This document shows, in pieces, positions 1 to 8,620 of a DNA stretch of 41,298 nt; within the stretch, counting starts at the first letter, position 1, and each line of letters starts with the position of its first letter. A program made the translations under genes and the position numbers. This DNA is from an uncultured Lentisphaeria bacterium (lineage in GTDB: Bacteria; Verrucomicrobiota; Lentisphaeria; Victivallales; UBA1829). The notes beneath the pieces were generated by a model. The model saw only the letters and a program-made list of their open reading frames with translations, ran no database searches and was not told the origin of the DNA. Location of the stretch: positions 1 to 41,298 of the forward strand of contig CASEFP010000212.1 of assembly GCA_949287225.1 (NCBI GenBank). The letters are read 5' to 3'.

Positions 1-181
1 ATATTTACCAGGATTCGCACAACTATAATCCAACTTAACGGAAAGGAAAAACCGGAAATGGGTAATTTTAGAAAACAACCGACACAACCTCAAATAGGGT
101 GCTAAAAATGGCTATTTCAAAGAATTATGGGACGGCACTGTAATATTTTGATTATAATTATAGATAAAAATAATTCATTAG
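1..181. other. Upstream leader region, no gene seen
   Basis: AT-rich sequence before the first regulator. I see no convincing reading frame. A TATAAT at 153-158 could serve as a -10 element for the regulator gene, but no good -35 lies at the right distance. Confidence 0.4.
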
Positions 182-200
182 TGTATTATCTGATAATACA
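182..200. promoter_or_regulatory. 19-bp palindromic operator of the module 1 regulator
   Basis: TGTATTATCTGATAATACA is a perfect inverted repeat with nine base pairs per arm around T191. It ends four bases before the ribosome binding site of the adjacent GntR gene. Perfect palindromes just upstream of a GntR gene are typical autoregulatory operators. I saw no second copy in the window, so it may serve module 1 only. Confidence 0.65.
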
Positions 201-214
201 AAAAGGTGATATTG

Positions 215-1264
215 ATGAACACGCCACAGGGAGGAAAACCGTTAAAAACGGATATCATTGTGCATTATCTTCTGAGCAGAATAAGCCGTTCCGGGACGGA
301 ACCGGAACCGCTTCCGACCGAAATGGAGCTTTGTAATCGGTTTCAGGTCAGCCGGGTGACAGTCAGGCGTGCCATACAGATTCTGGAAGATGATGGAGAT
401 ATCATCCGTCTGCCCGGCCGCCGCGGGGCTTTTACGAATCCTGCCGCAGCCAGGTCTGTCCCTCACGCCGCGGGTGTCATTGTCGCTTCCGGTTCCACAT
501 TTTCGCTGGATCATGACAATTCAATGGCATTGAGCGGTTTTTTGAAGAAAATGAGTGGCAATGACAGCGTTCCCTGGTATTATTTTTATCTATCGGTCCG
601 CCCCGGCGAAGATATCGAACCGCTGATTGCGGCACATCATCTTGAGGCGCTTTTATGGCTGAGCCCCGCAGCGGAAGCTCTGCCGGAATTGAAAAAACTG
701 GCCGACCGTCATTTCCCGGCGGTTTCGATCGGTTATCCTTCCGATTCCAATTATCCGGTTCCGGCAAAGAACACCATTCTGCGCGATTTTTCCCTTTTCG
801 GGAAGGAACTGGCCGGAGAGATGCTCAGGCAGGGCTTCCGCTGTCCCGTGTATTGCGGAAACCGGAACATCACTTTTGAATCTTTTCAACGGATTGCAGC
901 GGAAAACGGACTTGACATCCCGGCTGAAAATGTAATTGAAAAGTCCGCCATGATCGAGGAAAAGCTCCCGGAGATCCTGAAACAGAAGAACGTTGATGTC
1001 ATTTATTCCAGCGGCAGCGGATCACGTTATCTGGCTGTCCTGCGCCTCCTTTCCTCACATCCGGAATATGCGGGGATTACTCTGCTGATGGAACGCTCTC
1101 CGGCAACCGTGCAGCATCAGAGGGATTTTCCCGGCGTGAAGATTGTACTGTTGTCGAAAGCGACAACTTCCGCCTATATGTATCGCGCAGGCGAACGTGC
1201 CGCTTCCATCTTATGGCGTCTGTACCGTGAGCCGTGGTCGGAATTTTCTCCGATCGTGCTCTGA
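215..1264 (+). CDS. GntR-family regulator with LacI/AraR-like sensor domain (module 1)
   Basis: Predicted cytoplasmic repressor of the module 1 operon. Residues ~10-70 form a winged helix-turn-helix of the GntR type ([21 protein letters not shown] recognition region), followed by a wing. The remaining ~270 residues look like a degenerate periplasmic-binding-protein fold as in AraR, which binds a sugar effector. I chose ATG 215 because AGGTG at 204-208 is well spaced for it; the GTG at 206 lies inside that ribosome binding site. The 19-bp palindrome at 182-200 is the likely operator. It is followed 44 bases later by the pseudopilin gene, so it probably leads an operon through the GH16 gene. 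The ligand cannot be read from sequence. Confidence 0.9.
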   Translation: MNTPQGGKPLKTDIIVHYLLSRISRSGTEPEPLPTEMELCNRFQVSRVTVRRAIQILEDDGDIIRLPGRRGAFTNPAAARSVPHAAGVIVASGSTFSLDHDNSMALSGFLKKMSGNDSVPWYYFYLSVRPGEDIEPLIAAHHLEALLWLSPAAEALPELKKLADRHFPAVSIGYPSDSNYPVPAKNTILRDFSLFGKELAGEMLRQGFRCPVYCGNRNITFESFQRIAAENGLDIPAENVIEKSAMIEEKLPEILKQKNVDVIYSSGSGSRYLAVLRLLSSHPEYAGITLLMERSPATVQHQRDFPGVKIVLLSKATTSAYMYRAGERAASILWRLYREPWSEFSPIVL

Positions 1265-1308
1265 AACATGAAACGGAATCCATGAAAATTCCTGATACGG
1301 AGGAAAGA

Positions 1309-2016
1309 ATGAGCAGAAAATTCCGGAGTCCCGCAAACGTGCTGAAGAATATGTACTGTTTCACGTTAATCGAATTATTAATCGTTATATCCATTATTGC
1401 GATTCTGGCCAGCATGCTGCTCCCGGTTCTGAGCAGCGCAAGGGATATGGCGAAGAAAATCACCTGTACAAACAATCTGAGACAGATGGGCAACTATGAG
1501 TTCAGCTATATTCACGATTACAATGAGTATTTTACACCTTATTATAACAGCGTTCTGAGGAAGATCTGGAGCCAATTCCTGCAGGATGCCGGTTATTTCA
1601 GAATTCACAAGACAATCGGGGCCATGTATTGTCCTGTATTTGTTCCTCCGGAACAGCTGCGGGAGATCAATAATGCCAGAAATCCTCCGAACGGAACCAC
1701 CCCGGCCATTTACGGTTTGAATATAAAAGTCGGCAGCAATGGGCTCAGGCTGAAGGACTATCTTTCCAGCAATCCGGTTCCGGCATCACAAGATCTCTTT
1801 TCCGATTCGGTGAGCGTGACTGAAAATCTTCAGTCCTACAATTATACCGTAGTTGACAATGCCAACAAAATTCTGCATTTGCGGCATGCCAGGCAGGCAA
1901 ATCAGTTTTTTGCCGACGGGCACTGCGAATCCCGCGGAATCAGTAAAATAAGAGAGGGCTATCCGATCGGTTCAATCAGCAGTCTGACCTTTGCCTATCC
2001 AGCATATGGAAGATAA
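1309..2016 (+). CDS. Pseudopilin-like protein with H-X9-DG C-terminus (module 1)
   Basis: 235-residue type II secretion/type IV pilin-like protein. A leader of about 18 residues precedes the prepilin peptidase and methylation site ([20 protein letters not shown]), whose hydrophobic helix anchors the protein in the inner membrane until processing. The C-terminal part carries [14 protein letters not shown], matching the prepilin-type H-X9-DG motif (H, nine residues, DG). Start chosen at ATG 1309 because GGAGG at 1299-1303 lies five bases upstream; the longer frame overlaps the regulator. It sits between the regulator and the hydrolases and appears co-transcribed with both. No pilus assembly genes are nearby. 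Role in the module unknown; surface display or export of the hydrolases is inference. Confidence 0.9.
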   Translation: MSRKFRSPANVLKNMYCFTLIELLIVISIIAILASMLLPVLSSARDMAKKITCTNNLRQMGNYEFSYIHDYNEYFTPYYNSVLRKIWSQFLQDAGYFRIHKTIGAMYCPVFVPPEQLREINNARNPPNGTTPAIYGLNIKVGSNGLRLKDYLSSNPVPASQDLFSDSVSVTENLQSYNYTVVDNANKILHLRHARQANQFFADGHCESRGISKIREGYPIGSISSLTFAYPAYGR

Positions 2017-2058
2017 TGAAACATATCAAACAACAGGGAAATGAAAGGAAGAGATTAC

Positions 2059-4392
2059 ATGCTGAAAAAAGGATTCGCGCTGGCGGCGGCGCTTATGGCC
2101 GTTCTATCTGTTAAGGCGGATATACCGCTTGCCGAAAGTGTGATTGTTCATCCCGACCGGATGGAAATGTATGAAAAGACCGCAGTGGATGAACTTGCAG
2201 TTCATCTTGAACGGCTTTCCGGAAAAAGGCCCGTTGCGCTTCCCGAAAGCAGAGCGGGGGAATGGCGCGGAACACGTATATACGTCGGGGACACAAAGGC
2301 GGCAAAGGAAGCAGGAATTCACTGCGGGACAATGATTCCCCATCAATACCGGATCAAAACCGCGGGGGGCAGTCTTTTTATTGCGGGGAATTCACCGGGG
2401 GCAACCTTGTACGGCGTTTATGACCTGCTTCAGAATCAGCTGGGAGTTTACTGGCTCGCGCCTGAATATACACATTTCCCGGAAAAGCCTGTGCTGACCG
2501 TCCGGGAACAGGACCGGATTTTCCGTCCGTCGGTGGCAGTGCGGGATATTTATCACAATCAGTTCAACAATGTCATTCATCCGGATGCCAAGGAACAGTG
2601 GACACTCTTCTCCCGGAGAAACGGCATTTACAAGACCGTAGGCAACCTGCCGGGAAGCCGTCTCTCTTATGCACCCGGCAAAGTATCCCACACATTCTTC
2701 AGGTATCTGCCGCCAGAAAAATACTTCAGGGAACATCCGGAATATTTCTCCATGCTGCCGGACGGCAAACGGGAATACCGGCCTTACGGACAACTCTGCC
2801 TGAGCAATCCGGACGTCCGGAGGATTGTATTTGAACAGCTGGTGACCTGGATCCGGAATGACCGGAAAAAAAGGCCGGTAAACTACCCGACACTCTATGA
2901 TTTCTCCCAGGAGGACAACACAGATTTCCTCTGCTGCTGTCCGGAATGCAAAAAACTGATCCGCAAATACGGCTCGGATACCGGCCTGCTACTGGATTTT
3001 GTCAATGAGCTGGCGGGGAAAATCCGGAAGCTCTACCCCGATGTCTATATCCGCACTTTCGCTTATGTCAGCACCAATAAACCTCTGGAAACCATTCATC
3101 CGGCGGAGAATGTGGTAATCTTCTATACCGATCTCTATAGCAAATCGATCAACATGTATCCCTTGACGCATCCGGCAAACAGGGGACAGCTGGAACTGCT
3201 CACCAGGTGGAGCAGGGAAACACCGAATCTGGAATTGTGGGATTATATTCTCCCCAGCGATGCGCCGTATTCAAGTGTGCGTGCCGCGGCTGCGGACGCC
3301 GTGCTGATGCATCGTCTAGGAATTGATCGCGTGACAGTGGAGTCCGAATTCAGCTCCCGCCGTCCGCTCTGCTTCCAGATCCTGCAGTATTTTGTTGAAG
3401 CCCAGGTGCTTTTCGATTCTTCGAAAGATCCGGAAAAACTGATCCGTCTCTTCATGGACTCCTATTATGGACCCGCCGGAGGAGACATGCTGGCTCTTCT
3501 GAATTATGTCGAAAAGATGCAGCAGGAAAAACCGACCATCAGCCAGATTGCCTGGCATAGCAGAATTCTTGCCCATTACAGCTATGAATTTTTGATGAAA
3601 AGCCGTGATTTCGTGCTGCGTGCCATGAAGAAAGCCGGGAAAAATCCTGCACTTCGCGGGAGAATCAGCCGTGAACTGGCAATCTGGGATTACGCTCTGC
3701 TCAAGAATATCAGGAATGCTCCGCAGGGCAAAATAGAATTTTCTGTGATTCTGGAAGAATACCGCAATGCGATGCTTGCGGAAATTGATTACCGTCTGGA
3801 CCGTCCGAACAATAAACAGAAACGGCGTCAGGAGCTGAAGAATGAGATTGAGCTCCTGACTCTGGTTTTCAAAGATCTCCCTCCTGAAATAAGCAGTATT
3901 CCACCTGAACGGATAAAATATCTTGCCTATCCGCACTTCATCTGGGGGCGTGACGGCAAAATCGTGAAAGATCCTGTTTCCTCGATGGCAAAGAGTATTC
4001 TCTGGCAGCCGTTCGACCCGGCAAAGCATGAGCGGGAGCTGATTACTCATAAGGGCAGAATTCCGGTCGGAGTCTATGACCGGATTCTGAAACGTTCATA
4101 TCAGGCCCGCATGGAACCTTTCAGCGATGAAAAATACCACTGGGTGAAACTGTTCCGGGTTCATCTCGGTCCGGACAGTATCATCTGGCTGAAAAACTGG
4201 CATGCCGGGTTCATAATGAAGGATTTCTACACGATCAGCGACGGCGTGGCGGAAAAGGACGATCCGAATATTTATGATGTCTGGATCTCCATCCGCTATG
4301 AAGGGTCCGCATACAGCAGGGGTTCCGACAAAGCCAACGGCATTTATATGGATCGGGCGCTGCTGGTTCCCGCCAATACCAGAAACCCTTGA
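2059..4392 (+). CDS. DUF4838-type secreted glycoside hydrolase-like protein
   Basis: 777 residues with an N-terminal signal peptide (MLKKGFALAAALMAVLSVKA). The first ~170 residues resemble the N-terminal alpha/beta domain found before many glycoside hydrolase barrels (GH20/GH67-like, with the TLYGVYDLLQ stretch). A DUF4838 domain follows at roughly residues 190-480, including FSQEDNTDFLCCCPECKKL and a later LELWDY stretch. The C-terminal 280 residues are helical then beta-rich. DUF4838 proteins are assigned to polysaccharide use but substrate and reaction are not established. ATG 2059 is preferred over 2041 because the purine-rich AAAGGAAGAG lies between them. Its stop overlaps the upstream edge of the GH16 frame, so the two are likely co-translated. 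Confidence 0.88.
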   Translation: MLKKGFALAAALMAVLSVKADIPLAESVIVHPDRMEMYEKTAVDELAVHLERLSGKRPVALPESRAGEWRGTRIYVGDTKAAKEAGIHCGTMIPHQYRIKTAGGSLFIAGNSPGATLYGVYDLLQNQLGVYWLAPEYTHFPEKPVLTVREQDRIFRPSVAVRDIYHNQFNNVIHPDAKEQWTLFSRRNGIYKTVGNLPGSRLSYAPGKVSHTFFRYLPPEKYFREHPEYFSMLPDGKREYRPYGQLCLSNPDVRRIVFEQLVTWIRNDRKKRPVNYPTLYDFSQEDNTDFLCCCPECKKLIRKYGSDTGLLLDFVNELAGKIRKLYPDVYIRTFAYVSTNKPLETIHPAENVVIFYTDLYSKSINMYPLTHPANRGQLELLTRWSRETPNLELWDYILPSDAPYSSVRAAAADAVLMHRLGIDRVTVESEFSSRRPLCFQILQYFVEAQVLFDSSKDPEKLIRLFMDSYYGPAGGDMLALLNYVEKMQQEKPTISQIAWHSRILAHYSYEFLMKSRDFVLRAMKKAGKNPALRGRISRELAIWDYALLKNIRNAPQGKIEFSVILEEYRNAMLAEIDYRLDRPNNKQKRRQELKNEIELLTLVFKDLPPEISSIPPERIKYLAYPHFIWGRDGKIVKDPVSSMAKSILWQPFDPAKHERELITHKGRIPVGVYDRILKRSYQARMEPFSDEKYHWVKLFRVHLGPDSIIWLKNWHAGFIMKDFYTISDGVAEKDDPNIYDVWISIRYEGSAYSRGSDKANGIYMDRALLVPANTRNP

Positions 4393-4415
4393 CGGAGAAA
4401 CACGAGGTGCGGAAC

Positions 4416-7400
4416 ATGAAGGATTTCTTACAGCTGATCGCGTGTCTGTCCATGCTGCTCTGCTGTGCCGCATTTTCCGGAGAACCGGTTCTGGACGGCT
4501 TTTTCTTCCTGACAGACCGTCATGGAGAGCCGTTGAACTGGAAAATAATTTCACCAGATCAGGGAAACAAGGAAGTCCGGCTGTTTTCCGCTCCCGGCCC
4601 CCCGGGGAAAAAAGTCCTGCATGCGGAAAATTCCGGTTCCGCACCTCTGCTGTTTCAGATTTGTCCTGTCCGTGCTCGGGGACGTTCCGGCGACAAACTT
4701 GTTCTGAGTTCTCAAGCATCCGGAACGGGGGAATTTTTTCTCCGGTACTATGATAAGTCCGGACAGCTGACAGGATGTTCTCCCGCAAAGCTCCTGGCAT
4801 CTCCCGGAATGCCGGAAATCCGGAGCACTGCCATTTCTCTAACCAATGCTCCTGCCGGAGAAACTGTTTTCTTTGATCTGGTATTCCGCGTACCGGCCGG
4901 GGGAAAGATGCGCTTATCAGGAATTTACGCGGCATTGGAGGAGTCTCCCGTCCGCGGAGAGATCCCCTTCCCCGTTCACTGGCAGGTTTTTGCACCGCTT
5001 CCGGACCAATTCAAGCCGTCGCAAGCCGATCTTGTAAAGATTCCCGCAACCCTGAACGGCGTGAAGCCCCATGCAGGCGAACTTCTCGACGGCAGAATGG
5101 ATCTGACATCCTTTCTCGGCGGGAAAAGCAAATCGGGAAAGTGCGCCTGGCTTTATGCGCCTGTCCATGCACCGTGCGACAGCGATTATACCTTCGGCTG
5201 TGCCGCGGACTGGTGGATGACATTGTATGTAAACGGCATTCCTCAAATTGACACCTCGGCGGTCGGCAACATCAAATATCCGTTTGCCATAGACAATCAT
5301 GTGGCAACCGTTCGTTTGAAAAAAGGATGGAATCTTCTGGCTGTGAAATTCATCTCCAGGGCATCCAGTTCTGTATTTTACGCCGGAGGACCGGAAGCTT
5401 TACGATGTCTGACTCCCCGGATACGTTTTTCCAAGGTTCTGTGGCAGGAGGATTTTGAAGGCAAAACCGTTACCTGCACCGGGAATCCGGAACGGAAGAC
5501 CGCTTATGCGGCGACCGGAATCCTTGATGCGACGGGACAGGGGGTATTCCGGACATCCTCCTCCCTGCGGATTGAACCGCCGTCCGGAGTGACTTTGATT
5601 CTTCCGGATGATGGTGCCTACGGTGCTGCCGGGCTGCGCATCCAGGAATTCAGCAAGTCGGCTTCCTCCGCACTGGACTTCCATTTTTCGGATGCCGGCG
5701 GGGATATGGTTCTGTCCATCGAAAACCATGTATCCGCCCCCCGGATTCAGCTGAAGCTCTCTGCTCCCGGCATAACCAGGCAGTATTCCTATCCGCGTCA
5801 TCTGTTCCCGCTGGAAGTGACCTTCTGTGCACGGAAAAGCGGATCCTGCAGTTTGATACTTACGTCTCTCAAAGATCATTCCACCCGGATTTTCCAGGAA
5901 AACATTGCTTTTTTTGCCGGCCGCGGATCACTCCAGCATTATCTGACACTCCGGAGTTTGTCCGGCAAAACTGCCGCTCTGGCACTGGATAATTACCGGA
6001 TCGGGTTTGCCGAAAAGGAGACCGCTCAGCAGGATATCCCTTTGCAGATCCGTCATACAGAAACTTTTGATCCCGTGAAAGCCGGCTGGAAACTGGTCTT
6101 TGAGGATGATTTTTCCGGAACCTGCCTGAATGAGAAGCTCTGGTGCGTATCTCCCGCTGCGCAAGCCGATCATGTTTCGCTCCGGGACGGCAAGCTGGTG
6201 ATCAGAACGGACTGGAACCGTGATCGGACAGCCCTTGAAACAGGAAAAATTTACAGTCGGCAGGGATTCCTGTACGGTTATTTTGAGGCCCGGCTCCGTT
6301 TTACCCGTCAACCGGGCTGGTGGGCGGCATTCTGGCTGTATGCCGCGGCGGTTTCCAATTCCATGCATGATGGTGCGGAAATCGACATATTTGAAGATTT
6401 CTACCTGCGCCCCCATGCGGAACGGCCTCGCTTTCTGCTTGCGCATTGCCTGCATTTTTATCTGGATGGGAAACTGAAGAGTTTCAATTATAATTCCGAG
6501 CTTCCCGGATCCAGGGATGACTTCTACACCATCGGATGCAAATGGACTCCGGAGGAGATATCCTGCTATCTGAATGGGAAAGAGATTCGCAGCAAAGCCA
6601 TTCACAGTCCCTACGATTCCGTCACATTTGATGCCTGCCGGCATGGAACCATAGCGGTTCCATTGAATCTGATTCTCAGCGGCCAATGCCGGGCTACCGG
6701 CGGCGATCCCTCCCAAGGAGTGTTTCCCGAGGAGTTTCTGGTCGATTATGTCCGGGTGTATGCTTATCCGAATGCCGAAGCGCCTGCTGCAGTGCTCGGG
6801 GAAATCGGTTCCGGAGGTTTTGCCGTACGTGAACGCGCCACACTGGTTTTTGACGTATCTGCACAAGCTTCCGCCGGCTCCTCTGTAAGGAGCGTATCTC
6901 TGTTTGATTCAGGTTTTCTCCTGGAGACGAAAAAACAGCCGCCGTATCGTTTTCACATTCCGCTGACGAAAGCATATTATGATCTTACCGGTTATGTCAA
7001 CCCCGGATATTCCGGACGGGAAATTGCCTTTGCTCCAACTTTTCACGATTATGCCGCAATGGTTCAGGATTCCAAAGGAAGAACAAGACTCTCCAATGTC
7101 ATCCGCAAATGGGTTGAACCGGACTCGGAGAGCAGCCCATTCAGAGGCAGACGGACGGAACTGCCGGGAACAATACGGCTTCCGGAATTTGACGAAGGCG
7201 GACGCGATGTCGCCTATCATGATACTTCTCATGGAAATCAGTTCCGCAGTGCCATCTTCCGCAATAACGAGGATGTGGATACGGACGGAAACGTCATCAG
7301 TTACCTCTCGCCGGGGGAATGGTGGAAATATTCCGTGCATATCCGGAAAGCCGGCAGATATTCGGTCAAACTGCGCTATGGGACAGCTCCGCTCAATCAG

Positions 7401-7697
7401 ACCATCAAGCGCCCGCATGGCCTGATCCATCTGCTGGCGGACAGCCGGCCCGTGGGAAATTTTACTCTGCTTCCCGCAAAACATTCTGTTCTCTCCGATG
7501 CTCACACTCGCTCCGACGGCAGCCTGATGATAAAAAAAGGCGGTCCATCTTATGTTACCGTTGATGCCGAAGCATCGGCGGTGGTCGATCTTCCCGCCGG
7601 CAATCAAGTGATCACCGTGCTGTCGGATTGCAGCGGATTTAATCTGGCGGATTTGACTTTTACCGAGCTCAAAGAACAAGAATGTATCCCTGAATGA
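4416..7697 (+). CDS. Secreted GH16 beta-glucanase/galactanase-like enzyme with CBM6
   Basis: 1093 residues with a hydrophobic signal sequence. A sugar-binding-like beta domain (ADWWMTLYVNG) lies near residues 190-330. The GH16 catalytic domain spans about 550-785 with the active-site signature EIDIFE: E655 nucleophile, D657, E660 acid/base. This bulged ExDxxE form is usual for laminarinases, agarases and carrageenases. An Ig-like stretch follows, then a CBM6-like module from ~920 (FDEGGRDVAYHD, DVDTDG, GEWWKYSVHI). GH16 enzymes cut internal beta-1,3/1,4 links in glucans or galactans; which one is not decidable here. Start at ATG 4416 with GAGGTG at 4404-4409. Last gene of module 1. Confidence 0.93.
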   Translation: MKDFLQLIACLSMLLCCAAFSGEPVLDGFFFLTDRHGEPLNWKIISPDQGNKEVRLFSAPGPPGKKVLHAENSGSAPLLFQICPVRARGRSGDKLVLSSQASGTGEFFLRYYDKSGQLTGCSPAKLLASPGMPEIRSTAISLTNAPAGETVFFDLVFRVPAGGKMRLSGIYAALEESPVRGEIPFPVHWQVFAPLPDQFKPSQADLVKIPATLNGVKPHAGELLDGRMDLTSFLGGKSKSGKCAWLYAPVHAPCDSDYTFGCAADWWMTLYVNGIPQIDTSAVGNIKYPFAIDNHVATVRLKKGWNLLAVKFISRASSSVFYAGGPEALRCLTPRIRFSKVLWQEDFEGKTVTCTGNPERKTAYAATGILDATGQGVFRTSSSLRIEPPSGVTLILPDDGAYGAAGLRIQEFSKSASSALDFHFSDAGGDMVLSIENHVSAPRIQLKLSAPGITRQYSYPRHLFPLEVTFCARKSGSCSLILTSLKDHSTRIFQENIAFFAGRGSLQHYLTLRSLSGKTAALALDNYRIGFAEKETAQQDIPLQIRHTETFDPVKAGWKLVFEDDFSGTCLNEKLWCVSPAAQADHVSLRDGKLVIRTDWNRDRTALETGKIYSRQGFLYGYFEARLRFTRQPGWWAAFWLYAAAVSNSMHDGAEIDIFEDFYLRPHAERPRFLLAHCLHFYLDGKLKSFNYNSELPGSRDDFYTIGCKWTPEEISCYLNGKEIRSKAIHSPYDSVTFDACRHGTIAVPLNLILSGQCRATGGDPSQGVFPEEFLVDYVRVYAYPNAEAPAAVLGEIGSGGFAVRERATLVFDVSAQASAGSSVRSVSLFDSGFLLETKKQPPYRFHIPLTKAYYDLTGYVNPGYSGREIAFAPTFHDYAAMVQDSKGRTRLSNVIRKWVEPDSESSPFRGRRTELPGTIRLPEFDEGGRDVAYHDTSHGNQFRSAIFRNNEDVDTDGNVISYLSPGEWWKYSVHIRKAGRYSVKLRYGTAPLNQTIKRPHGLIHLLADSRPVGNFTLLPAKHSVLSDAHTRSDGSLMIKKGGPSYVTVDAEASAVVDLPAGNQVITVLSDCSGFNLADLTFTELKEQECIPE

Positions 7698-7740
7698 TAT
7701 ATTGACATTTTATGCTGTGTCAGCTCCGTTAAATGAACGT

Positions 7741-7771
7741 CCCCGATGCAGAGCATACGCCCGTATCGGGG
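7741..7771. terminator. Hairpin between convergent genes
   Basis: CCCCGAT at 7741-7747 pairs with ATCGGGG at 7765-7771 around a 17-base loop, in the gap between the convergent GH16 and LamG genes. There is no strong T-run on either side, so termination is likely but not proven. The hairpin is the variant head of a degenerate interspersed repeat copy. Confidence 0.45.
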
Positions 7772-7840
7772 ATTTCTCCTGCGGCGACCAGCTTACGCGC
7801 CTGGAGCGCATCAGGACTTTCTGAAAAGCACGAAGCTATT
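7741..7840 (+). repeat. Degenerate copy of the hairpin-rich interspersed repeat
   Basis: The stretch from CGATGCAGAGCATACGC to CACGAAGCTATT follows the same order of blocks as the 138-bp units at 30903 and 41161. The block GTATCGGGGATTTC and then CCTGCGGCGACCAGCTTACGC is nearly identical; the tail has small insertions and deletions. Same orientation as the other clear copies. No reading frame is conserved across copies. Confidence 0.75.
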
Positions 7841-7900
7841 CAGGCTTTGAAAAACCGGCAGGAACGCAGATCTGGAAAGCCGTCATGCTGCAATGCGGAA

Positions 7901-8620
7901 TCACTGGGGGAACGGTAGTTCGGAGTGAGCAAAAAATGCAACGGCAAACCCGTTTTCAGCAGGCGTCTTCCGAGTATTCCAGCGCGAGCCGATCCGCAAA
8001 CCGCAGACTCCCGCGGGAAACAGACCTTTCCCCGTAAAAATCTGCCTCCCATCCAGAAACATCAGATTTTCGCCTTCTTCTCCCCGTGCAATATACCAGC
8101 AGACCGTATGCCATCCGCGCAGCAAATCCAGCTTGCCGGAAAACTGCGGATTGCTTCCGGGACGGGCTGCCAGAACATGCTCGCCGCTCCAAGGCAAACT
8201 GATGAAAAACAATCCGGATGTGACAGAGTTTTCCACAGAATAAAGGCCAAGCTCAAAGGGATCGCTTTTCCCGCCGGGGGCGAAAAAACGGACCATGAAC
8301 CAGCCGGATGGATTGCTGATGTTCCAGCCGCCGAGCTGGTAGCATGCGGAGAATGCCTGACCGTTTTCCGAAGAAAACACAGCGGGGCGTCCCGCTTTAT
8401 AAGCAGTTCCATCCAGTTGAAACACGGTTCCGTCCCTGCTCCATTCCGCAGGGAAAGCAATTCCGGCATTTTCCATCCGCCAGACATTTTTCTGATAAGG
8501 TGTTTCCGGAACAGCGTGCGCGTTGAAATCCGACGGCGACGAAAACGAACTGAAATCCACGGGCGCGCCGAAAAGCCCGGCAGAAGCCAGCAGGCTCAGA
8601 CAAAGATACCTTTTTTTCAT
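7901..8620 (-). CDS. Secreted LamG/concanavalin-like protein (module 2)
   Basis: 239-residue protein with a signal peptide (MKKRYLCLSLLASAGLFGAP). The body has the alternating beta-strand pattern of a LamG or concanavalin-like jelly roll: FSACYQLGGWNIS, WHTVCWYIARGEEGENLMFLDGRQI and a final FAVAFFAHSEL. Such domains bind carbohydrate or occasionally cut it; I see no catalytic signature. Its ATG overlaps the stop of the GH42-like gene as ATGA, so the two are translationally coupled. Start chosen at 8620 because the longer frame runs back into the upstream gene. Last gene of the module 2 minus operon. Confidence 0.82.
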   Translation of the reverse strand: MKKRYLCLSLLASAGLFGAPVDFSSFSSPSDFNAHAVPETPYQKNVWRMENAGIAFPAEWSRDGTVFQLDGTAYKAGRPAVFSSENGQAFSACYQLGGWNISNPSGWFMVRFFAPGGKSDPFELGLYSVENSVTSGLFFISLPWSGEHVLAARPGSNPQFSGKLDLLRGWHTVCWYIARGEEGENLMFLDGRQIFTGKGLFPAGVCGLRIGSRWNTRKTPAENGFAVAFFAHSELPFPQ

